A stretch of DNA of 64,000 nt, from NCBI RefSeq assembly GCF_013204795.1, contig NZ_JABMKW010000020.1, positions 558,001 through 622,000 of the forward strand, written 5' to 3'. Below, piece after piece: positions 45,645-52,647 of this stretch. Under the pieces are notes generated by a model, which had not been told where the DNA came from, searched no databases, and was given only the letters and a program-made list of their open reading frames with translations. The stretch comes from Pedobacter panaciterrae (lineage in GTDB: Bacteria; Bacteroidota; Bacteroidia; Sphingobacteriales; Sphingobacteriaceae). Made by a program: the position numbers and the translations under genes. The stretch's first letter is position 1, and each line of letters starts with the position of its first letter.

Positions 45645-46167
45645 TACTGTAATTGAGCGATACCAAACCACTTTCATAAGTCTTGCTTTTTAGAAGAGTG
45701 AGTTTGGTTCGGTTATCCTTTTTGTGGAACAGGGTTTTACCATCACCAAGCAGTATAGGATGTACTGACAACCATAATTCATCGACAAGGCCTTCTTTCA
45801 TCAGGGCATCGGTAAGTTCAGCACCACCATATAACCATATATCTTTACCTGGTTCTTCTTTTATCCTTCGCGCTTCAGTAATGCTATTGTCAGATATAAG
45901 TATGGCACCTTCTTTTACTGTTTTCAATGTTTTAGAAAATACATATTCTTTCATTGCAGGCATTCCGGGAACTATTTCTCCGTTATTGCTATCGGCATAC
46001 TGTTGCGCTATCTCGTAACTTTTACGGCCAATAAAAATGGCATCTATGCGGTCAAAGAATTCGTTTAAGCCATAGTCCTGGTCCGTAAAGCACCAATCAT
46101 ATTCACCGTTAGGTCCTTCAATATATCCATCCAGTGTTATTGCTAATCCTAATATTAATTTTCTCAT
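45616..46167 (-). CDS. Dihydrofolate reductase family protein (RibD C-terminal domain-like)
   Basis: The start at 46167 gives MRKLILGLAITLDGYIEGPN, the typical opening; an ATG at 46191 would add 8 residues. The 183-residue protein contains IDAIFIGRKSYE, DIWLYGGAELTDALMKEGLVDEL and the VHPILLGDGKTLF closing motif of the RibD-C/YwjB-like group. The usual name is dihydrofolate reductase family, but folate activity is unlikely. It overlaps the convergent monooxygenase by 29 bp. Confidence 0.9.
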   Translation of the reverse strand: MRKLILGLAITLDGYIEGPNGEYDWCFTDQDYGLNEFFDRIDAIFIGRKSYEIAQQYADSNNGEIVPGMPAMKEYVFSKTLKTVKEGAILISDNSITEARRIKEEPGKDIWLYGGAELTDALMKEGLVDELWLSVHPILLGDGKTLFHKKDNRTKLTLLKSKTYESGLVSLNYSINNDQWPPM

Positions 46168-46233
46168 ATCGCTAATGTTTTTGTATTGCAAAACTGCAAA
46201 GATTAAATTAACTCAAATTGTACAAAACGGACA

Positions 46234-47016
46234 TCAATGAATAATATGTTGCGCATGAGCGAATTTACCAGGAGCATATCCAGTATATGTTTTATAATCA
46301 CGATTAAAATGAGCCTGGTCATAGTAACCGCTTTTATAAGCAATTTCCGTAAGTGAGAGGGCTGGGTATTTTTTTATATAGTGAAGTGATTGTATGAACC
46401 GGTACACACGCAAATATTCTTTGGGTGATAGGCCAATACATTGCAGAAATTTTCGTGAAAGATGGCGCTGACTGACACCAGCGTCGTTTGCAAGCTTACT
46501 TACAGACAACAAGCCACCGGAAAATTGCGCCTGCTGCAGGCAATAGGCTACCTGCAAATCGTTTTTAGCTGTGGTTAATTGTTGCAGCAAATAGTTTTGC
46601 AGTATGCCTACACGTGTTTCATTGTTACAGACACAGGCTAGATTATCTTCTATTTCTTCCGCCAGATTATTCCATATATCGGATAAGGCAGCTGTAGTGT
46701 CGGCTAATGTATGCATGGGTATCTGAAAGAACTTATATGCCATGCCAGGATGGAAACAAACAGCAAGGCAACCTGCCCCTTTGCGCATCTGGACATCCAT
46801 GGGCCGGCTCATACGAAAGCTAACGATACTACGCTTGTGCAGTTCATCGCCAATGATTGCCACTGGCGTGCTGGTGTAATTCACAAATAACTCAACACAA
46901 GTATCAGGTAATACTCGTATATGACTTATATCTGTGCCTTCATCACAATCCATAGTACATATCACTTTGACATAGGGCCGGAGGCTCGTCATGATATCGT
47001 ATAATTGAATACGCAT
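46234..47016 (-). CDS. AraC family regulator
   Basis: The 260-residue protein has a sensor domain of the DUF6597 type (LPDTCVELFVNYT, CFHPGMAYKFFQIP). A C-terminal AraC domain follows, with GVSQRHLSRKFLQCIGLSPK and LTEIAYKSGYYDQAHFNRDY. It starts 3 bp after the stop of the GNAT gene and probably shares its transcript. It may regulate the reductase-like gene 66 bp downstream; this is inference. Confidence 0.9.
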   Translation of the reverse strand: MRIQLYDIMTSLRPYVKVICTMDCDEGTDISHIRVLPDTCVELFVNYTSTPVAIIGDELHKRSIVSFRMSRPMDVQMRKGAGCLAVCFHPGMAYKFFQIPMHTLADTTAALSDIWNNLAEEIEDNLACVCNNETRVGILQNYLLQQLTTAKNDLQVAYCLQQAQFSGGLLSVSKLANDAGVSQRHLSRKFLQCIGLSPKEYLRVYRFIQSLHYIKKYPALSLTEIAYKSGYYDQAHFNRDYKTYTGYAPGKFAHAQHIIH

Positions 47017-47019
47017 AAT

Positions 47020-47562
47020 TTAAAACAGCTCCATAGTCAATTTGTGATGTTCATACCAGTAATGGGGGACAAGGTCATAATTAAATATCTCTTTTTCTAT
47101 AAAGCCGCATTTTTTTAGAACTCTTTGGGATTGCAAATTATCTATATCAGCTATAGCATAAATTGAAGGAAGTTTAAGTTCGTTAAAACCATATTCTACT
47201 GCTGCTTTTGAAGATTCAGTCGCATAACCTTTTCCCCAATGCTTCTTTAGAAATCTATAGCCTAGATCATGATAGTCTTTATGGCCATTGGTTAAATCAG
47301 TGATTAATTTAAATCCGCCCCAACCTACAAAATCACTCGATTCTTTTTCAATTATTGCTAGCCGTCCCACTCCGTTGTCAACATATTGTTGTCTAATGAA
47401 TTTTATAACATCTTTAGCCTGTTGAATATTTTTAATTGGATTTTTTCCGAGGTGCTGATGCACTTCGGGATCAGAATCTAAACTAAAGATGCCTTCGACA
47501 TCAGTTTCTAATAATTCTCTAAAATAAAGTCGCTCGGTTTCAATAAACATCTTCATTCTCAA
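47020..47562 (-). CDS. GNAT acetyltransferase, RimJ/RimL-like
   Basis: The 180-residue protein opens with FIETERLYFRELLETDVEGI and has the acetyl-CoA segment KKHWGKGYATESSKAAVEYG and the NLQSQRVLKKCGF closing motif, typical of RimJ/RimL-type acetyltransferases. Three in-frame ATGs lie at 47562, 47556 and 47550; the third gives the most common start for the family. The substrate is unknown. Confidence 0.9.
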   Translation of the reverse strand: MRMKMFIETERLYFRELLETDVEGIFSLDSDPEVHQHLGKNPIKNIQQAKDVIKFIRQQYVDNGVGRLAIIEKESSDFVGWGGFKLITDLTNGHKDYHDLGYRFLKKHWGKGYATESSKAAVEYGFNELKLPSIYAIADIDNLQSQRVLKKCGFIEKEIFNYDLVPHYWYEHHKLTMELF

Positions 47563-47594
47563 ACTTATTAATATTAAATGGAATTAGTTTTAGT

Positions 47595-47840
47595 TCACAA
47601 AGGTGTACCAGAGATTTCCTTTATTATTTTTATACTGAAAGAATGCCTGCCCATCAGCCACCTTTGGATTTCGTCCGGATTGATGTCAAGAGAGACAGCA
47701 AGGTCATTTGCCGAAAGGCCTTTATCTGCTAATTTTTTTGCTGTTTTATTGGCAATGTCCAGATTCAGCTGCGTTAATTCTTCTATAGCAGGGTTGCCGC
47801 TTTCTTCCAACCAGATGGATACAAAATCGTTCTTTTCCAT
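47595..47840 (-). CDS. Small helix-turn-helix protein
   Basis: The 81-residue protein has an XRE-like helix-turn-helix (KGLSANDLAVSLDINPDEIQRW, shown from residue 40 on). The IQRWLMGRHSFSIKIIKEI closing part is typical of small antitoxin-like regulators. No toxin partner of HigB or RelE type is visible on either side, so it may be an orphan or part of a broken pair. Confidence 0.72.
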   Translation of the reverse strand: MEKNDFVSIWLEESGNPAIEELTQLNLDIANKTAKKLADKGLSANDLAVSLDINPDEIQRWLMGRHSFSIKIIKEISGTPL

Positions 47841-47943
47841 TTATGTTTGTTGTAATTGTTTAAGGTATTCAGGGCATTCCGCACCGTTTGTTCATTTGGC
47901 TGCAAAACTAGTAAACAGAGATGAGTTCTATAGCCTATACAAG

Positions 47944-48705
47944 CTAAATAATCTTGTTGTTAACAGTGTAAGAAAGGGCTTCAACAATATTACTCACACC
48001 TAAACGCTCAAAAATCCGTCTCCTATAATACTTCACTGTGTCAGCAGAAACAAATATTTTTTCTGCAATTTGATTAATTGTTAATCCTTGCGCATGCAAA
48101 CGCAATATCTCGATCTCCCTTTTTGTGAGTTTAGGTTTCTCTGATTTACGCCAAACATTATTTTCTATATTTAGTTCCCAGGTTTCATCTGTGCCTTGTT
48201 TATGAATACAAACATTGCCTGCATTTTTATGATGTGAAATAGAAACGATGCACATTGCTTTCCATAACTGATCATCGCTTGTCAAAAACAACGGGGTAAG
48301 CTTATGATTGATGAGAATATGCTTACCATCCTTATTAACTAAATGGAAATCGTAAGTTATGCTATATGATTTTTTCGCGTGACCAGGCAGTTTTTTATAG
48401 AAATCAAATCCTGCATCATTAATGAGGTTTAGCAGTTCCAAATCTCTTTCAGGAACATTTTTAAAATAGAAATCATAACCCATCTCCAACACTTCCTCAG
48501 AAGAATACCCGCATAAAAACAATGGGTTTTCTGAAACGTATTCAAACGCCATCTTTTCATAATCAATAACATATATACTCTCATATGTTAACCTTGCAAA
48601 AGACTTTACGACTTCCAAATAATGTTGCTGTTGAAGATGGTCGTAATCTGATATTCTTTCAACCTTATTCTTGGTAAGCAGGCTTGAATTAATGTTGCTT
48701 TTCAT
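47944..48705 (-). CDS. PAS-LuxR transcriptional regulator
   Basis: The 253-residue protein has a PAS domain (about residues 30-150, with AFEYVSENPLFLCGYSSEE) and a LuxR/GerE helix-turn-helix at the C-terminus (KLTKREIEILRLHAQGLTIN, then ADTVKYYRRRIFERLGV). It has the same plan as the regulator at 14855 beside the eCIS operon. No receiver domain is visible, so it is probably controlled by a ligand or a protein contact. Confidence 0.88.
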   Translation of the reverse strand: MKSNINSSLLTKNKVERISDYDHLQQQHYLEVVKSFARLTYESIYVIDYEKMAFEYVSENPLFLCGYSSEEVLEMGYDFYFKNVPERDLELLNLINDAGFDFYKKLPGHAKKSYSITYDFHLVNKDGKHILINHKLTPLFLTSDDQLWKAMCIVSISHHKNAGNVCIHKQGTDETWELNIENNVWRKSEKPKLTKREIEILRLHAQGLTINQIAEKIFVSADTVKYYRRRIFERLGVSNIVEALSYTVNNKII

Positions 48706-48866
48706 TAGCTACTAGGGCTTATTAGCAAATCTACACTAAAGTGTAGTTTTTGAGAATTTTTTTGTGCGGATTTTTACAAGAAACATTTTTCGCATAGCTA
48801 AGAGAGAGCTATCCCAAAATGGTATGAAACCACACTAACGGCCAAAATACAGACATACAAAAACAA

Positions 48867-49586
48867 ATGACAAATTGTAAAACCTGCAACCTCGAATTAA
48901 CTTCAAAATACTGTCCAAACTGCGGACAACCTAGTCAGCTTAAAAGAATTGATGGACACTACATTATTCATGAAATTGAACATGTTTTGCATTTTGAACG
49001 TGGGATCCTATACACTATAAAAGAACTTATAGCAAATCCAGGACAGAACGTAAGAAACTATCTTTCAGATAACAGAAGTCGACTTGTTAAGCCAATAATT
49101 TTCATTATTGTTACATCTCTTATTTATTCAACATTCAGCAACTTTTTCCATATTGAAGATGGTTATGTAAATTATTTAGACGATCATAAATCTACAACGA
49201 GTGCAATTTTTAAATGGATACAGGGACATTATGGTTATGCGAATATAATCATGGGTATTTTTATTGCATTATGGACAAAGCTATTTTTCAGAAAATATAA
49301 ATTAAACATTTTTGAAATTTTAATCCTTCTGTGTTTTGTGATTGGAATGGGAATGTTGATTTATTCAGTTTTCATAATTATTCAAGGTTTAACACATTTT
49401 AACCTAATGCAAACTGCAGGTATTGTTGGGTTTGTTTATACTACTTGGGCAATTGGACAATTTTATGAAAAAGGAAAAGCCATTAATTATGTGAAAGCAT
49501 TTTTTGCTTACATTTTAGGCATGATCACTTTTGCATTGACGGCAATAATGATTGGAGCAATAATAGACACAATAATTAGACATTAA
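48867..49586 (+). CDS. DUF3667 membrane protein with zinc-ribbon start
   Basis: The 239-residue protein begins with a double CxxC zinc ribbon (CKTCNLELTSKYCPNCGQ). It continues with the DUF3667 hallmark HEIEHVLHFERGILYTIKEL and NPGQNVRNYLSDNRSRLVKP, then four or five membrane helices. Function is unknown for the family. It is followed 5 bp later by a small two-helix membrane protein, probably in one operon. Confidence 0.9.
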   Translation: MTNCKTCNLELTSKYCPNCGQPSQLKRIDGHYIIHEIEHVLHFERGILYTIKELIANPGQNVRNYLSDNRSRLVKPIIFIIVTSLIYSTFSNFFHIEDGYVNYLDDHKSTTSAIFKWIQGHYGYANIIMGIFIALWTKLFFRKYKLNIFEILILLCFVIGMGMLIYSVFIIIQGLTHFNLMQTAGIVGFVYTTWAIGQFYEKGKAINYVKAFFAYILGMITFALTAIMIGAIIDTIIRH

Positions 49587-49591
49587 AACTT

Positions 49592-49777
49592 ATGAGCATT
49601 AAAAAAGGGCAATCATTCTTATTCCTAATTATAGCAATTATTTTAGGATGGACTATTTTTAAACAGTTTGATTTTGAAAATTTGAAATTTGAAAAACCAG
49701 CATTAGCTATTGTATATATAGTGACTTTTGTAATGTCTGTTTACTTTCTTGTTAAAAACGTTAAAAGAGAGGAATAG
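49592..49777 (+). CDS. Small two-helix membrane protein (61 aa)
   Basis: The 61-residue protein has two hydrophobic segments (about 8-23 and 37-54) with Lys-rich ends. It begins 5 bp after the DUF3667 gene. No family recognised; a partner of the DUF3667 protein is a reasonable guess from spacing only. Confidence 0.6.
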   Translation: MSIKKGQSFLFLIIAIILGWTIFKQFDFENLKFEKPALAIVYIVTFVMSVYFLVKNVKREE

Positions 49778-49797
49778 CAGCCAACCTAGGTTGGCTG
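49778..49797. repeat. Perfect 20-bp palindrome
   Basis: CAGCCAACCTAGGTTGGCTG is fully self-complementary and directly follows the stop of the small membrane protein. It can form a cruciform or hairpin, but there is no T tract on either side, so it is an atypical terminator or a protein-binding site. Confidence 0.6.
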
Positions 49798-49834
49798 TGA
49801 TGATACTCCAACTGCGCCTTGCTTATATTCTGCT

Positions 49835-50125
49835 TTACCAAATAAACTTATAGTCGTCTATACGATCTGATTTCACAAAACGCGTCAGCTTACCGTCGTG
49901 GAAATAAAAGAATAAATAAGGTTCAGCATTGGCGATAATTACTCCTCTGGAGATAATACGATAAATATTTGTGCCATTATTATCGAGTGACATCAATTCC
50001 GCAGAGCGGTTAGCTTGTTTGAATTCATTTTCTGACATGCCGATCTTAATTGAGGATTCTTGATATGACATACTCTTGCAGCCTAAAGCTATTACCGCCA
50101 GGCAGATTAAAATTATTTTTTTCAT
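49835..50125 (-). CDS. Small lipoprotein
   Basis: The 96-residue protein has a lipoprotein signal peptide (ICLAVIALGC, lipobox Cys16) and a compact alpha/beta domain with IGMSENEFKQANRSAELM and YLFFYFHDGKLTRF. The fold pattern resembles SmpA/BamE-like small lipoproteins (KIGMSENEF as a KxGMxxxEV-type motif), but I would not call it BamE. It stands alone. Confidence 0.75.
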   Translation of the reverse strand: MKKIILICLAVIALGCKSMSYQESSIKIGMSENEFKQANRSAELMSLDNNGTNIYRIISRGVIIANAEPYLFFYFHDGKLTRFVKSDRIDDYKFIW

Positions 50126-50344
50126 ATGTGTTTATTTGTGTGTAATGAAGTGGGTTCAATAATTATGCCTTTTAGTATCCCTAAAATATATAAGGACCCA
50201 TAGTTTTGAGAAAGACAAATAAAACGCTGATTGTCAATATTTTTATTTCGCGTAACTTTTTGGCTATCAACACCAAAGGTTGTGGAGTGTTGCGGCAGAT
50301 TCTTCACAAGATTATGTTTTCTTCACACCTTATTCACACCCCCT

Positions 50345-50410
50345 TCACATCAAATCCACAAACAGGTATCTTTTTGTGAAAAAAGTGTGCCTAATGTGAG
50401 TTTGATGTGA
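50345..50410. repeat. Inverted repeat with nested hairpin
   Basis: TCACATCAAA (50345-50354) and TTTGATGTGA (50401-50410) are perfect 10-bp arms. Inside, CACAAA and TTTGTG near 50357 and 50374 can pair as well. This could be a structured RNA or a protein-binding site. Confidence 0.45.
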
Positions 50411-50517
50411 GAACAATGATACTACTTTTGGCATTTATCTATTTTGGTTATACAAACCAAAACCAGGCAGCTATAGGATTCCGTTTCTTTTTTTTTTTGG
50501 GGGGGGGAGGGTACTAA

Positions 50518-50560
50518 AACACAAAAACCTGCAATAATCTAACTTGCAGGTTTTTGTGTT
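50518..50560. terminator. Strong hairpin, bidirectional terminator
   Basis: AACACAAAAACCTGCAA (50518-50534) and TTGCAGGTTTTTGTGTT (50544-50560) are perfect 17-bp arms around a 9-nt loop. It lies 187 bp past the stop of the minus-strand FAD oxidoreductase. No plus-strand gene precedes it closely, which is why an unannotated transcript upstream is considered. Confidence 0.75.
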
Positions 50561-50746
50561 GTTCTTTGTGAACCCATTGGTACAAAACTCGAACCATTTT
50601 ATCAGCGATCTGAAGCTTTTAGGTGAATTTTACCCGAAATAGGGATAATTTTAAAATGTGTTATGTATGCAAATGTTTTATCTGTTAGCATATTCTTCAA
50701 AACGTAGCCACAATACCAAACCGGATGTTATATTCAGCTTAAACTG

Positions 50747-51661
50747 TCAGTTCAAAAAATCTTCTTCCGTCATTGCATTATTTAATAATACCCCGGTAAT
50801 ATTCCCTGTCGATATAGCATATGGTACAGCACGTAAAGGATTGGTATTGTCTCCACAAGCGAATATATTATCTACTGTGGTTTTCTGAAATGCATCTACT
50901 TTGATAAGTCCTTGTTCTGTCAATTCACAGCCCAATGATTCGGGGATTTTACAATGTTGTTCAAAAGGAGGTCTAGAGTAGATAACTTCTAATTTAAAAG
51001 TTGAATTGTCCGAGAAAATTATTTCTTCAACTACTCCGTCTTTCTGTTTCAATGAGGCAATATCCTTTTCAACAATTGAAATATTGTGCCTTTTGATTTC
51101 ATCGGTTTGCTCTTGTGTCAATTCTGATTTCCCATTTGTAAATATGGTCAAATCCTTTGTCCAGTTACGAATGAGTCGAGCCAAATGAAATGCACCGTAT
51201 CCATTTGCAAAAATCCCTGTTTTTTGATTTTTTACTTCATATCCGTGGCAATAGGGACAATGAAGTACTGTAATCCCCCAACATTCAGAAAACCCCTTAA
51301 TGTTTAGCATTTTATCTTTTAATCCTGTTGCAAAAATGAGTTTTTTAGCCGAAAATATTTTCCCTGATTGAGTTGTAATTTCGAAACCTTTATCAGTTTT
51401 CGTTCCATTAGTGGCAAGGTCAGTTAAGAATTTTACTGTCTCGTATTTCAACACTTGTTTTTTTGCTTTTTCCGCAATAACGCTTGGTTTTTCTCCGTCT
51501 TGCGTAATGAAGTTATGGGAATGAGGTGTTTGTCGGTTACAAGGTAAACCGCTGTCAATGATTAAAACACTTCTTAATGCTCGTCCCAAAGACATTGCTG
51601 CCGAAAGTCCTGCATAGCTGCCGCCAACTATGATTACGTCAAAATTTTTGTTATCTGTCAT
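50747..51661 (-). CDS. NAD(P)/FAD-dependent oxidoreductase, thioredoxin-reductase-like
   Basis: The 304-residue protein has the FAD motif VIIVGGSYAGLSAAMSLGRA at the start, a CPYC pair at C135/C138 in LHCPYCHGYE, a second nucleotide-binding part lacking a textbook GxGxxG, and the closing IFACGDNTNPLRAV motif. It resembles single-subunit thioredoxin-reductase-like enzymes of Bacteroidetes. The ATG at 51661 gives a complete domain. Upstream, the sequence remains readable in this same frame back to the C tract at 51722-51726 and joins there to a Tat leader in another frame, listed separately. Confidence 0.88.
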   Translation of the reverse strand: MTDNKNFDVIIVGGSYAGLSAAMSLGRALRSVLIIDSGLPCNRQTPHSHNFITQDGEKPSVIAEKAKKQVLKYETVKFLTDLATNGTKTDKGFEITTQSGKIFSAKKLIFATGLKDKMLNIKGFSECWGITVLHCPYCHGYEVKNQKTGIFANGYGAFHLARLIRNWTKDLTIFTNGKSELTQEQTDEIKRHNISIVEKDIASLKQKDGVVEEIIFSDNSTFKLEVIYSRPPFEQHCKIPESLGCELTEQGLIKVDAFQKTTVDNIFACGDNTNPLRAVPYAISTGNITGVLLNNAMTEEDFLN

Positions 51662-51762
51662 GTCATTAAAATTTGAAAATGTTGTTAATGGAAAAGGTAA
51701 AGCTAAAACTGATAAAGCAAGCCCCCTTGTTTAATCAGCTCTCGTCTTGATATTTTTTTCAT
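51662..51762 (-). pseudogene. Frameshifted Tat leader of the FAD oxidoreductase
   Basis: An ATG at 51762 (minus strand) starts MKKISRRELIKQGG, a textbook twin-arginine leader, which runs into a stop after nine further bases-worth of unrelated codons. Past the G tract (C on the plus strand, 51722-51726) the oxidoreductase frame reads GLALSVLALPFPLTTFSNFN and continues without a stop into MTDNKNFDVI. With six G instead of five the leader and enzyme would be one protein of about 338 residues. The tract therefore decides between an exported and a cytoplasmic form. It may be a mutation, a phase-variable site or a sequencing error. Confidence 0.75.
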
Positions 51763-51825
51763 TTCAGTTACTTGTTTTTTAGAGGAGCGCAAATAAATTT
51801 GATGAGCAGATTAAATTTAGTTATT

Positions 51826-52629
51826 TCATTTTGCTGATTTTACACTTTTATGTACTGCACCTTCAAACTGTGGATAGGCGTAATTATTAAGGAATAACAC
51901 CATTCCTGCCATTTTTCCTACAATGTTTCTGAATTTTGGATTCTTGGCATTTATTACCTTAATAATTTGGTTCGCTATTACAGAAGGCTCATCTCCCTCT
52001 GCCAAACCATTTTTGATATACTTATTCACTTGCTCTTTATAGTTCTTGTATTCTGCTATATTTCCATCAGCAGAAATCATGTTTGTGCCAATATTTGTTT
52101 TTGCCCACATAGGCTGTACCATACTAACCTTGATATTAAATTGACTTACTTCAAAACGTAATGATTTAAAGAAGCCTTCTAAGGCATGTTTGGATGCAGC
52201 ATACATTGGGTGCATAGGTAAAGATATAAGCCCCATCATTGAGCTAACTGTAATAATTTGTCCAAACTTTTGTTTTCTGAAATAAGGCAATATTGCTTTT
52301 GTTACATTTACTGTTCCCCAAAAATTAGTTTCAAATTGAAGTTTTCCTTCTTCTGTTGATGTTTCCTCGGCTAATCCAGTGAGCATATAACCCGCATTAT
52401 TAACCAAAACATCCAATTGATTTACGGTTTCAAAAAGCTGCTTTGTAAATTCTGTTATCGAATTCTCACTGGTAATATCCAAAGCCAATACTTTAAAGGG
52501 AACAGTTGCTTGCAGTTTTTCCGGATTACGACTTGTACCAATTACATGATAACCTTGTTGATGTAAATTCTTCGCTAGCATCAAGCCAAAGCCTGAAGAT
52601 GCGCCTGTTATTAAAATTGTTTTTTTCAT
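51826..52629 (-). CDS. Short-chain dehydrogenase/reductase
   Basis: The 267-residue protein has the cofactor motif TGASSGFGLMLAKNL, the structural NNAGYM motif, catalytic Ser in ITVSSMMGLIS and the YAASKHALEGF motif with catalytic Tyr and Lys. It belongs to the classical SDR family; the substrate is unknown. It is the last gene of the TetR-RND operon, starting 18 bp after the RND permease. Confidence 0.93.
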   Translation of the reverse strand: MKKTILITGASSGFGLMLAKNLHQQGYHVIGTSRNPEKLQATVPFKVLALDITSENSITEFTKQLFETVNQLDVLVNNAGYMLTGLAEETSTEEGKLQFETNFWGTVNVTKAILPYFRKQKFGQIITVSSMMGLISLPMHPMYAASKHALEGFFKSLRFEVSQFNIKVSMVQPMWAKTNIGTNMISADGNIAEYKNYKEQVNKYIKNGLAEGDEPSVIANQIIKVINAKNPKFRNIVGKMAGMVLFLNNYAYPQFEGAVHKSVKSAK

Positions 52630-52647
52630 TTTACTTAATTTTAAAGA

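Larger units (their letters stand above)
50126..50746. other. 621-bp intergenic region with repeats and homopolymers
   Basis: No coding sequence is supported. It contains TTCACA-type direct repeats around 50331-50350, an inverted repeat at 50345-50410, a run of eleven T followed by nine G at 50488-50507, and a strong hairpin at 50518-50560. A small RNA ending at that hairpin is possible on the plus strand. Confidence 0.5.

Noticed and set aside
47595..47840. Toxin-antitoxin pair around the small helix-turn-helix protein
   Set aside because: No RelE/HigB-like toxin is encoded on either side; the neighbours are an acetyltransferase and a LuxR-type regulator.
50122..50307. 61-residue minus-strand frame
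   Set aside because: No family features, poor start context, and it lies in the repeat-rich intergenic region.
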